Assembly: GCA_030077755.1 (NCBI GenBank)
Contig: JAQJZZ010000014.1
Location: 3,534,001-3,598,000, forward strand
Reading direction: 5' to 3'
Source: Filosporella fistucella
Taxonomy: Eukaryota > Ascomycota > Leotiomycetes > Helotiales
Length of the DNA: 64,000 nucleotides
The notes beneath the pieces were generated by a model. The model had not been told where the DNA came from. It saw nothing but the letters and a program-made list of their open reading frames with translations, and did not search any database. Below are positions 23,699 through 34,641 of this stretch, piece after piece (the first letter of the stretch is position 1; each line of letters starts with the position of its first letter). Position numbers and translations under genes: made by a program.

Positions 23699-24666
23699 TT
23701 ACAGTCCGCGAGCTCGCTTGCGAGAGCTGCCCGGAGTATGAGATGGATGCAGCTTCTCCTGTTTCTCTCTCTTGAGTTTATCGTCCAGCACACGTGCTGT
23801 CTCTCGTTAGATATGGGCGTACAGACATAGGGGTAACAAGACTTACTAAGAACGTCATATCCGAACTGCGGGAACTCCAGACACATAGATCTGAACTCGT
23901 CCTCCGCCTCCGCACGCAGGGTATGACTTCTTGTAGCCCAGAAATTTGCAACGGGTGCCCGGATCGCGGTATCGTCCTTGCCGGTGTGCGCGTACACATA
24001 TCTGGCGTATGCGATCTCGCCTTTGGCTGTAGAATTGACACAGTGGATCTTGGAAGAGGCAAGACTCTTTAGCCTAGGAAGATCGAGGGTTTCAGCGAGA
24101 GTATAGACGCGGGCATGCTTTAAAAGCTGATCTCCGGTCTCGTCGACGGCTGGGACACCAGGGTCTCGCTCTAGGTCTCGAGTGTTTGCTATCTTGCGGG
24201 GGAAGTAATCGCCGGTGTACAAGAACTCGAGGAAGCATCCGACTGCGTCAAGGTCTTCGTCTACGAGGTCAATTCGGCGCTCCTATAATAATAATCAGCA
24301 CATCTACATAATTGTTAGAGAAAAGGTACCCACAGATACTTCATCACTGAACTTTGCACACGCGTCAGCAAACCATGGGCTTGAGGTCAAGAGAGCTTGA
24401 TGCGCAGTAAGAAGAGCCTGCTCATCACCCTGACCAACAAGAAGACCAATGACAGGACTCTTCAAGTAATCGATATAAGTAACTCGAGCCGGGGCGTCAT
24501 CCATTGTCTCCTCTTGGAAAGGTAATCCATTGTCTCCAGCGTTCTCAGCCTCGCCCTCAGCAGGTGTACCTCCAATCTCGACCACAGGGACATCGCCGCT
24601 CATCTCAACATCCGCAAGTGTATCAGCGGGGATGAGGTCCTCATAATTCTCGCCGCTGTCCGCCAT
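23699..24666 (-). CDS. BTB/POZ domain protein
   Basis: Exons 24666-24340, 24282-23847 and 23802-23699 (minus strand) give 288 aa. The second intron is short (44 nt) and its acceptor choice rests on phase. An acidic N-terminus (about 60 residues) precedes a BTB fold: VTYIDYLKSPVIGLLVGQG, HQALLTSSPWFADAC, then RRIDLVDEDLDAVGCFLEF and YTGDYFPRK. A helical region follows (LLKHARVYTLAETLDLPRLK). The C-terminus is basic (KLKREKQEK, SSRKRARGL), which looks like a nuclear localisation signal. BTB proteins often dimerise and can recruit substrates to cullin-3 ligases; no Kelch, MATH or zinc-finger partner domain is present here. The specific role is unknown. Confidence 0.82.
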
Positions 24667-25453
24667 TGTATCGAAAAAATGTCAAGTTGTGGGGAAAGAC
24701 GAAATTGGTCGTTTACGATAGCAACGAAAGAGACTGATAATACATGATCGATAGAACTTCGATTTTCAAGTACACACAAGCTGCGCTAACCAAATGTTTG
24801 AAAATAGCGTTAAAATTTTGGATGTTTCAATGAGAATGGTGCTTGAATTGAGTTATGAAAGATTGTGGGTGAGCTGAAGGTGAGCTGTCTGAGAGCTCTT
24901 GATAGCTCGTCCGCAGCCTTCTCACTCAATCGCACCTCACAGAATCGGCTCATGCAGTGCTGCCTTGCGACCTAGGCATTCCTTTCAGGGGAAGTCCCAC
25001 TACCACACGTGCATGCACAAAGCTCGTATAGCACTCTTCTGTCACGATCTTTATGTCGACTTTACCCAAACGAACGGCGTAGTATTTCGCCTTTATAATA
25101 CTCCGGAGTCAAACCCACCAAATGATACGGCTCAAGCGTCATCTGGAAGGAATGTGGCTGAATCTGACAAAAGTTAAGTTCAACGTCTCACGCACTCAAA
25201 AGGTTCTTTACTTTGAATCTATTCATTGAAGTGAATATAAACCGCTTCCGCTTCTCTCGGTAGCACTTTTCCTTTCCATTCCTCTTTTCCTGCAAATGAG
25301 GCTGAGATTCGAGCTGAAACACTTTTGCTTGCACCTCAAGCATATTCTTGCCCTTCTCCACCGAAACGCCTTTCACAAATAATGCTATTGGTATCAAAAA
25401 GGGGAACTAAGTCCGCCAGGAAAGAAACGCCAATCCAATGCAAGCCCCTAATA
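24667..25453. other. Intergenic region between BTB gene (5' side) and PAP2 gene (3' side)
   Basis: About 0.8 kb with no supported ORF. It should hold the BTB promoter and the PAP2 3'UTR. Confidence 0.45.
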
Positions 25454-26647
25454 TTACGCCTGTCCTTGCCTTCGGCTTCTTTCTCCTGTTGTTGGGATTG
25501 GCTTCTCAAGTCTTAAACACCAAAGAAGCAAATCCTCCAAGGGGAGGAATACCAAAAACACTCGGTTACACAAGAAAGCAATTATCACCACGAAGAACGC
25601 AATGCATGCGTCTAGGTAGTAGTGGTTGGCAGTTGCCACAATTGTGATGAGGATCCAAGAGGGATACGCAGCAGCTAACAGAAGGTAGAACAATTGCCAC
25701 GCCTTCGATTTACGCAACTCTCCAGGTTCCAAAATTTTCCTGAAGACTCCAGAGTGGTGGAGCATCGTACACCCGATACAGAAGGCGTATCCAAAATGCA
25801 TCGAAGGCATGGCTGCGAGTGAGTTGACATATTTGCCGCTCATCCAAACGCTCTCTGCATTGTTACGACCAACACTGTCCAAGAAACCGTACTCGCGAGG
25901 CAGCAATCGCGGTGGCATGCATGGATACATGATGAAAATTGAGAAGGCAATCAGGTTGGTCAGAGTCATTGTTCTTCGGACGATTGAGAAGGTATTGAAG
26001 GATGGTGCGACATAATAGTACCATGCGATGAAGCTAGGTCGAGTTAGTATTGGCCATCTTTACAGCAAACGGACTTACCCAACTGTTCCTGGTATGTGGA
26101 TCAGCGCGTACGATCGATTCAAGACTGTCAAAAAGGTTTGGTGGCCATGCATGAACCATTGTTGAACTTCTCTCTCCTGCACTGGCCATAGGAAACTCAA
26201 CCACGAAAATTGCTCAAATTCCAAGATAGCCAGGCCGTGGTCCTGTGCAACATCCCAAATTCCAGTCTTTGAGAAGATTGCCTGGGCAGTAAGACTAGTA
26301 CAGCGATAGAAAGCGTAGGTGACGATCCAGTAAAACATCTCCATCAAAAATGGGAACTTCTGCATAATCCGGCTGTGCAAGTAGTCTGCAAATCGGGAAG
26401 TATTTGGCGTGTATATGGACGTTCCGCAACATGACCTTTTCTTTGGCGCGTGCTTCATTCCAGACATCGAGTCGATGCTCTCGTCGTCATTTCCAATCAT
26501 ATAATCCCTTGACAGCAAATCATCGCTCGATCTCGCGGAGTCAGGGTCGTCGTCCAAAATTCCGTTCTGTCGCCTCCTCCTGCCGAAGAGTTTAAATCCT
26601 CTTCTTCTTGTTATTATCATCGAGCCTACTAGTATACTCGCAACCAT
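25454..26647 (-). CDS. PAP2-superfamily integral membrane protein (AUR1-like phosphotransferase fold)
   Basis: Exons 26647-26079 and 26033-25454 (minus strand) give 382 aa; donor GTAAGT, acceptor ACCTAG, restoring PGTVGFIAWYYY. The start lies at a short membrane segment (MVASILVGSMII), followed by an Asp/Ser-rich loop. After that come several hydrophobic spans, the loop NRSYALIHIPGT and two catalytic-type motifs: MPSMHFGYAF and NHYYLDACIAFF. This Ser-x-His plus His-x3-Asp pattern is that of the PAP2 family, close to inositol phosphorylceramide synthase-type enzymes, which act on lipid phosphates or sphingolipids in internal membranes. The real substrate is unknown. An upstream exon could add residues, because the 5' region is open in one frame before a GTAATT. 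Confidence 0.8.
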
Positions 26648-29600
26648 CTTTCAAGTGTTAGCTCGTGTCTTGGGAATTACCATCGGTGAAGTCTCACGAT
26701 TGGTTCTGCCCATCCGGGTAACCTCCATGCTGGGGCCGAGTTCCATTGCGGCTCTTCATAAGGAACCGTAATATTGAGCTTCATTCCTGCCTTCATCTTC
26801 TCGGCCTTCTATGCTTTTGCTTGGGTACTCTGTTGTTTCTTTCTCCTGGTTAAATGCAAGTGTAGAATCGGGTTTCGAGGGCCAGGATTATTTGTATCGC
26901 CAGTATTCGAATTGAGTATGTATGGGTATTTGAATAGAACAAAAGAGCGTATGATAATTAAAAGAGATACTGTTGGGAGTTATTGTCACGAAATGATGAA
27001 GGAAGGCGTTCCAAGCTTATTGATCAGGCAGTCACAACCAAGTGACAGCAAAGGATCAGGAAGTGTCGAAGATATCAGGCAAGGCGAAAGAGATAGAGAG
27101 ATGACAGAGATATATCGAAGGAAGAAGGCACGGAAGAGAGTGATACTGTACTCGTACGTGAAGAGAGAAGGAAAGGAAGTATGGAACTGGGGCGGAGCTC
27201 ATGATAATATCAGGCTGGCTTCTTGGCTTGCGCAGATCCGACATTATTCTTAGAAGATGTATCCATACTGCCAAGACGCTTCTTCGAGAAAAAGATTACG
27301 GGGCAAATGGTACCGTCATCTCAATGTGCGTGACATGGAGTCGCAGTTGCCAGTCGCATGTCCAGGTCATGCAAACAGGCGGGTCAACGAGGGCAGTCAA
27401 GAATTCCATTGGTCGGGAATCGAGTTGCGCGGCCCAAATGTCCATACGTAGTAAACGACGGGGGGCTTACGACGACGACGACTTTGCTAGGGCACTCTAC
27501 CGTAGTAAGTCCGATAAACTCCTGTATAATCTTATATAAACTCTTTTGAGCCCAGCTAAAGTCCGGCGACTTTATCTATCTCAGCTATAATTCCTGGTAT
27601 CTGTCCAGTTGTTCCTATGCTCTCGCTTCACAGTCTTTTGCAACGAGATGGCACAACAGTAATAGGCAAACCACCGAAGATATCATTGATGCTGGGACGA
27701 ACAGATTGAGTAGACGATGACGAAACTTCAAACAGCCGATCGGAACGGGATTCCAGGATCGGAATGAAAGAATGCTCTCCAAATCCCAATCAAGCCTTGC
27801 ATAGATAACCGCCATTCCCGTTCCAGGGGTGGCAGATGAGCGCGTCCAATATCTTTTTCATGTCTTGGGGAGAAGTGGATCCGAGCTCCATACTCAATCT
27901 GGCTGAAGCATGCTTCCGTATACCTCGGACCCGAGCGTACTATGTACAAGTACAGGAGCTCGGAGTACGGGTACGAAGTATATCACAAAAGAAGAAACCA
28001 GTTACCGGGTACATCACACGAACGACGAATAGATAATCCGATGCGAAGGGAAGCTCTGGTTATTTTCATCAGCAACAAGCATCAAGGTAATCGTGTTGTT
28101 CCCTCCTTCCTTCCCCGTACTCTTCTTCCTCTGATTCGACCACACGGCAATGGAGGTTACCTGCAGTCTTACAAGTACAGTACTGAGTCCAGCAATACTT
28201 GTATACGAAGAATGCACTACTGAAACGGCAGTATCCCACGCGATCGCCCTTACCATGCCCTCAGCCTTTCAACGTGATGGCGGCTTGGCACCTTAAGTCC
28301 AGCCAATGATATATCCCAGATGGATCCACCTCACACCCGCCACGAATCATGTGCTCCGCTCAACGGTCTTGCTATCTCATGGCTGGTATTGGCGGGAGGC
28401 TTGTAGATCGCAGATATACTCGGGACCGACACAAATTGCACACACACCAAGCTCTTGCTTGTGCTTGGCCTGAGCGAAAACCTGAAAAGGGGTCACACAA
28501 AAACCTGACTGATAAAACCTACGAGTGCCTCACCTCTTTTAACCTTTCCCGACCTTCCGAATTCTACTTCCTTCTCAGCCGCTGACCAACAACATGCATA
28601 TCTAATCAAGTCAAATCAAATCTCTTTTTGCTTTGTCTGACCTTACTGTTCGGATCCTGAATCTACTGTACTGTACAAGCACCCCTCCCCATGATATGAG
28701 CCGCATACTCGTATCAGAGATATGTCGTAAATCGGAACGGCATCTCGGCGTTAGCACGAGCTCATGAGATGCACTCCGGATTGGGCACCAGAACATATTC
28801 TAATTTCTCTTGACCACTCTCGAGCCACTCATTCCAGCATCAGATCATACAGATCAGACCAGGCCAGGCTATGCAAACAAACAAGGAATTCTTTCTCGTC
28901 CTACCAGCCTACCCACCACAAGAAATCTCCAAGCCGGGGAAACGTCGCTCCATCTTGACGTCAAGGGTGCCTCGGTGTCAGTGAGGTGGTGCGTCTTGGA
29001 AATGTTTATATGCAGCCTGCGTACGCCAACAGCGGCGCAGCAAGTATCAAAGGTCACGACTCACGAGAAATCGGACATCTCGTTTCCGCTCCTCGCTTCA
29101 GGTAAGGGTAGAGCTTGGCTTGCTTGCTTGGGAGTCTTGGGGTGAGGGTTTTTCGAGTCGACTTTGCGATATTGATGTTACACGGACCGTGTCAGCGACT
29201 CGGTGATGTAATGCACCAGGGTTCTTCGCGACAAAGGTTGGATGAATGAGACATGGCATTTCTTTGGGTATCGCGAAAATCTGTCGAGGTCACACTGTGT
29301 GTGTCTAAACAAAGATGTTATCCTTTCCATTCAATTTCTTTCATTCAATCTCTCTCATTGTTTTCTATTTTGCAGATTCATACGACAATAATCAATCCTC
29401 TCAGTCCGTAGCGAGAATGTGCCAACCGAGCCCCTATTCACATTGTGGAAAACCAGCTTATTAAAGCCGAGCCAAATGAGCAGAGCTCGATTGGTTTTCT
29501 AGGAAAACCCCTATACTTCACGTCTACGCCAATTCAGAACTATTGACACTTACAGCATATTTTACTATTGATTCCACCTTCAACAACGATTACTATCATC

Positions 29601-29697
29601 CTTGTACTTGCACAGTATCATGAGTCGGTCTCACAATACACCGACTCCCGCATCCCAACCACAACACAGATTTATCCCAAGCTCGCTATAAAATTTC
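26648..29697. other. 3 kb region without a recognisable gene
   Basis: No frame here shows a conserved protein; the longest (plus strand, 26774-27253) starts at TTG and has no family resemblance. From 27920 to 28210 the sequence is studded with GTAC-containing words. A tandem motif TACTGTACTGTAC lies at 28664-28676. CT- and AT-rich stretches near 29320-29400 resemble a fungal promoter or leader. It may hold a non-coding transcript or a lineage-specific gene with many introns; I cannot support either. Confidence 0.5.
28664..28676. repeat. TACTGTAC tandem motif
   Basis: Two overlapping copies of the self-complementary word TACTGTAC-like sequence occur here in the 3 kb gap. The same word occurs upstream of BioDA/BioB and of PKA. 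Confidence 0.5.
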
Positions 29698-32436
29698 TTA
29701 CAGACCTGCGAAATCGATAGATTCGTCTCTAAACAGCCCTCCCTGCCAATAGAATCCTGCATCAACCATCATCTCGAACAAACCACCCATGGACATGTCC
29801 TCGCTAACTTGCGCACTAAGGTCTTCCTGTGCGCTTTTAAGTATCACTGAAAAGAGGTTATTGATGATAGTTCGATACTCTGCAGCCGGGTGAGCTACAG
29901 CTGTTCGACAAAGTGAGTCGAAAATCTGAGAGGCCAGAGATATCAGACGAAATAATAAAGACCCAGGGCGGGGTGATGCCGGCGCTATGGTAAGGTGTGA
30001 CTTATCAAAGGCCAAGTGGACTATTTGTAGCTTATCTATTCAAGTCAGTGACGAAATGGCTACCCATCAGAGGTTCGCACCATCTATAGTACCACGAGTA
30101 TAGCAAAGGACGAGAAATACAGCTGCAAAACTATGCGTCACCCAAGTCGAATCCACAGCAAATCGGAACCTTCTGATGGCATCTTCATCTATCGTGAAGG
30201 ATCCTGGTGGGAAGGATGTCAGGTCCTGGGACTGGTTGGGCCAGGGCTTCTTATTTGTCTCGTTTGAGAGTGCGAATATTGTTTGAGCTGCTGCCAGAAG
30301 ACTGTTTTCTAATGCCTGTAGTTGAAAGATCTGCATCGGTTCTTTCAATGTCTTAGATTGGGATAGTATTGTCCCCAGGCCAGCACTATTGATAGCAAGT
30401 CGATACCACTAGGAACAAACCATTAGCACTTTCTACATTGACCTGATTGTTTCACACATACTCTATAGGATGTGAACGGAATCTGGTTATGGAACACGTC
30501 GTCTGTTTTCAATTCGATCAGCCGTAGAAGCAGCAATACTCAAGTGGGAAATATTTACTGCTGAGAGCCGGTGTCCAAAACCTGGGGGTGTCAATATGTG
30601 AGACTTTGGGTACTTTCAGTAGAACTTACATATCCCAAGAATCAAGCTTTGCATTAATCCTTTTCAGTGTTGGTGCATCCAAAGTCCTCACACTCGGGTC
30701 GCCACTCTCTCTTGCAGCGTCTTTTGCAATGTTCACTAATTCGCATACTGCCGCAACCTTTGAGTCATCAAGTTGCAAGCCATCTGTATGTGATGAGAAA
30801 TCTCTTGCTATCTTCGCGAATGGGGCTGGATCTAAGGATGCTGGTAATCCAGCTGCAAGCATTAGATGACATTCACAGGTTAGAAGATTGATCCAGACTC
30901 TCAGGCGTGCGAAGTCTTCACGAGTCGGTGATGTAGCGTTAATTCCTGTGAATGGAGAGACAGCTGTTCGATCCAACCCTAAGATGACAGCATAGCGAAT
31001 CGCCAACCCAAGGACACTCAATGCCGAGATGTCATTATCTGTGAAGGTCAAAAATTTGGACAATGAACCAGGGTCAGGACTCGCCCACATCTGGTCTGAT
31101 AAGTTCCATCACCTATTTCCTCGAACGGCATCCATTGAATATACAATTGTAAAGCTCTTATATTATCAAGATTCACATCTGAAAGGCTTGGTTGAAGTAG
31201 CAGGCGACCTACGGCCGAGTCGAGTAGGGCAACCAGATTTTGATATCCCTCATGAAGTCCTTGACGATTTCTTGACACAGATAATCAGTTTTGGGCAGAA
31301 TGATTACTGCGAATGCCCCTACCTATTTCCGGATTGCCAAAATCGAGCACCTACCGTACAAATTGAAAGGAATAAGAGAGGGCTGGCTTGGCGGATAGAC
31401 TCTGCCAGATTCTTTGCTTCTGTTGTAAGGAAAGGGGCGTGTGGATGGCAATACTCAAAGTATCTAGAGCGTTTTAGCTGAGGCGTTGAGGAAAGAGTTG
31501 GCATCATAGGCTGATTATTGCCCCCCTCTATATTGAGAGGATTCACATACATGTCAAAAGCCTGCTGGGTCTCTTCAGTGGTCATGATTCCTTGAATTAT
31601 TGGGTCTTGTTGGAATATCTGGAAGTCTTTCCTGGTGAAAACTGGATGGATGGGATCGTATGCCATACTTTGACTTTGACTAGCCTGGGAGGAAAGTGAC
31701 TTTAAATTCCTCAAAGTAGACATGGGGGTATCGAGGTCCACGGCATCCATAGTAAATTCATTGCTTGCTGACCGAGGAGATGGTATGGGGTTGGTAAATA
31801 AACCCGATTCATTTCTGGTTCGTCTGGTGGTTATTAGTGGGTCGGCACTCGATGCTATTGAAATGCTATGCAATATTAAGCTCACTGAATATGTAAGATT
31901 TCTTCTAAAATGGAATGGACACTCACTTTTCGATCCTTTCTTCACTCGAATCCTCCGGCAGTTGCACTGAAATTGCGGGCGTGGCTACACACGGTGAACT
32001 GGTACAACTTTCGGAAGGGTCGGTGTCATTCAATCTGCTGCAAAGCACGTCTTTTCCCCTCAAGGCACGTATCTCGCTCTCCAACTCATCAATCCTCTTT
32101 TGATGGTGTTGCAAGATTCCTTGCACTTTTGTAACTTTGTGCACGGTATTTACCAGAGTACTGTTATCGTTCTCAGACTCGGGGGCAGTTGTTGTGAATG
32201 AGCACGTAGCTCCTAACTGAACACAACGACGACAGGGGAGAAGTGGGTTAGCTTGCGGTCCATCACATCGCTGCTTCCTGATGCGACACTATCATTTATA
32301 TTTGTGAGCTCCTTCTTTAGTTGCAACAATCTATTACAGCACTTACCTGCATACAAGCCCGCGAGATTCTTCGCGTCTTAGTGGGCGGTTCGTCATCGTG
32401 ATCGGAAATTTCATGCCCTCCTCTGCTCTGTCCCAT
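29698..32436 (-). CDS. Zn2Cys6 transcription factor, nine exons
   Basis: Exons (minus strand): 32436-32347, 32288-31927, 31865-31323, 31270-31113, 31038-30630, 30581-30559, 30502-30462, 30408-30081, 30035-29698; 763 aa, all phases consistent. The first intron splits the zinc cluster; joining gives ACMQCRIRKQRC followed by CRRCVQLGATC, spacing C-x2-C-x6-C-x10-C-x2-C-x6-C. A short coiled coil follows (HHQKRIDELESEIRALRGK). The Fungal_trans region includes GARFW, LYIQWMPFEEI, ALSVLGLAIRYAVILGLDR and PFTSYRWYRLAINSAGLG. The small sixth (23 nt) and seventh (41 nt) exons are inferred because they restore the conserved PFTSYRWYRL block. It should be a nuclear regulator; no target is evident from its neighbours, and the adjacent gap is large. 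Confidence 0.85.
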
Positions 32437-32922
32437 CGTCAATATCAATAATCTGGGTTGTCATCGGTCGACTTGAATTTGGTTGTTGGAACTCTAAGTT
32501 TGTATCCTCAGATAGTGGACATCCCACTATTCACGCCTCGATCAATCAACCTTATCTGTCCAGACATGACAATCTTATCTTCGAAAATGGGGTAACATGT
32601 TTTCTACCACTATCCAGCCTTGAAAGACAAGATGCCGCTGAAGAACCCCGAGGCACAATATACTGGATAATAAGAATCCGAGAAGCGAGAAGACTCACCA
32701 CATTTCAGGTAACGTTTGTTTGAAAAACCGTCCTACTACAGGCATCGAATTTCTATGGATATATTTTGCCCAAAGTAAACAGGAAAATAATTGAGATTGC
32801 TGATAATTATTGACTTGGGGCATTCAAGGTTTATGAGAAAGCAGGTGTGAAAGAAGCAGCATCACGTAATTCATCGTCGATGGTCTCCTTCTCACGAAAG
32901 AAGACTGCGGTAGCTATCCCAA
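32437..32922. other. Intergenic region, Zn2Cys6 promoter side / GH16 3' side
   Basis: About 0.5 kb, AT-rich, no ORF supported. Confidence 0.45.
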
Positions 32923-33954
32923 CTACATGGTCTTACCCTCTCGAGTCCGATCCCAATCCGCGTGGAATTGTCCCCATCCTCCATTCGGTTCATCTGTCAT
33001 TTCCAATTCGTGAACCACGAAATCATACCATCCATCGCTTGGCAGTTTGCCTTGGCATACATTCCCTCCCATGGCAACATTCAGGATGATGCGAAAGTCA
33101 CTGATTTTTCTGGTTCCAGGTGGAATATCAGCCTTCATAACTGCTTGACCATCAATATACCACACGCAACGCCCTCCTTGTCCATTCTCCGGCTGATCCC
33201 ATGCAAAAGCCATGACATGAGGGTGTGAATCCATTGTAGGTATGGGTGTATCGACGACTCGATGCTTATTCCAATCCTCCCCATTAAAATGACCCCAATG
33301 CAGACAACTGTGATTCATTCGGTCGCCATTCCAGCTCTCAAATATATCGACCTCGCCATCGGTTGGCCATGTGAAAGGCTCAGCTGGGAGTAACCAAAAT
33401 GCAGGCCAAATACCTGCGGCGCATGGAGCTGTGAGGACTCCGGTGAGACATCCTCGCTGTCTGTCTAGCTTTTGGTGGCTGACAAGTCTGGCACTGGTAT
33501 ATTTGTCTCCTGGGGATTGTGTCTCTACGATGGCTCGAAGGACAAGTTTACCGTCGGGAGTGAAGAAAGAATTCCTCGGGTCCTGAGTATAATTTTGAGA
33601 TTCGTTGTTTCCCCATCCATGTGCTCCGGTTTCTTGCTTGAATATCTGTGACACAGGAGTTTGAGGGTTGAAAGCTGCTTGCCAATATGGTGGCCTTGAG
33701 GCTGGAATAGGAGGGGCATTTGAACCACCAGGTCTCGTTCCGTAGTTTACGGGCGGTGGTTGAGGTTGATATTGTCCCGGAGGTGGTTGTCCATATTGCA
33801 CTTGCTGGTACTGCGGATACTGGCCTTGCGGTGGAGGATATTGGCCTTGAGGGGGATGAGCATATTGTTTCTGGGAAGATTGAGAGCCTGTCAGTTCTTC
33901 GAATTTGGCTTTTCCTTTGTTGAGAAGGCCATCGAGGTGACGTTGGAACGACAT
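32923..33954 (-). CDS. Glycoside hydrolase family 16 protein with disordered Pro/Gln/Gly/Tyr N-terminus
   Basis: This is a single exon of 343 aa. Residues 1-70 contain a short helix (HLDGLLNKGKAKFEEL), then repeats of the type PPQGQY/PGQYQPQ, a low-complexity segment. The rest is a GH16 jelly-roll: catalytic motif DGEVDIFESWNG (E-x-D-x2-E nucleophile and acid/base), AGIWPAFWLLP, HVMAFAWDQPENG and FRIILNVAMGG. GH16 enzymes cleave or transfer beta-1,3(4)-glucans. No signal peptide or GPI signal is visible, which is unusual for a glucan-acting enzyme; the ATG is the first in frame and no upstream hydrophobic exon is evident. It may act inside the cell or leave by an unconventional route. Confidence 0.9.
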   Translation of the reverse strand: MSFQRHLDGLLNKGKAKFEELTGSQSSQKQYAHPPQGQYPPPQGQYPQYQQVQYGQPPPGQYQPQPPPVNYGTRPGGSNAPPIPASRPPYWQAAFNPQTPVSQIFKQETGAHGWGNNESQNYTQDPRNSFFTPDGKLVLRAIVETQSPGDKYTSARLVSHQKLDRQRGCLTGVLTAPCAAGIWPAFWLLPAEPFTWPTDGEVDIFESWNGDRMNHSCLHWGHFNGEDWNKHRVVDTPIPTMDSHPHVMAFAWDQPENGQGGRCVWYIDGQAVMKADIPPGTRKISDFRIILNVAMGGNVCQGKLPSDGWYDFVVHELEMTDEPNGGWGQFHADWDRTREGKTM

Positions 33955-34641
33955 CGCCAGTAAAGCAATTTCGCGTGGTAGTCAAGGTGCTTCAAGGTGC
34001 TGTAGATCGTCGAGAAATTGTTGGTGAGTGACGCAATGTTTGTCCTCCCTGGAGCCCTGTCCCGTAGGTAGTGCGATCCTGCCGTCTTTAGGCTCAAGCT
34101 CGCGTAAATACCCCTTGAGCGGGTGGCTGAAATCTCCTTCAGGGTTGACGGGGAAGATTCAGAATGCATTAAAAATAACAAGAATAGTAACAGTAAACCC
34201 CGGCTCTGATGAATAATGGTGTATAGAATCCTCCTACTAAATCAAGGGTTCCTTAGACAATGCAATTGACATCACTTAGAGCTGCCTGGCTGTTGAATTC
34301 GTTTCCGAAAAGATCCATTCCTGCATATTCGTTTAGTGTCGGCAACCAGCTGATTGTCTAACAGTACATGGAAGTTGCTAATCTCGCCAATTCAAATACA
34401 TTAAGGTTCTTTTATTTACGTGGTCAACCCTAAGCAAGAGTCAAGCTGATGCATATGTACAATATAATTGGATGAACTCCAGTTAGACTATCAAGTCCAA
34501 TATGAATCCCTGTTGGTACAAAAAAGTGCCTCCGTGTTGATACAGAGGTCGTTACCCATGACCATGTCGTGATGAACATCCATTAAACGCCATTCGTGAA
34601 TGCTATGTGTTCACTCAATATACATAGATGCCGTTCAATTC
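33955..34641. other. Intergenic region, GH16 promoter side / Set9 3' side
   Basis: About 0.7 kb without a supported ORF. Confidence 0.45.

Noticed and set aside
26774..27253. 159-codon plus-strand frame with a hydrophobic start
   Set aside because: It begins at TTG, has no ATG before the non-hydrophobic part, shows no family resemblance and overlaps the promoter side of the PAP2 gene.
27920..28210. GTAC-rich stretch as a structured element or satellite
   Set aside because: The spacing is irregular and no unit repeats in tandem; it is described only as word enrichment.
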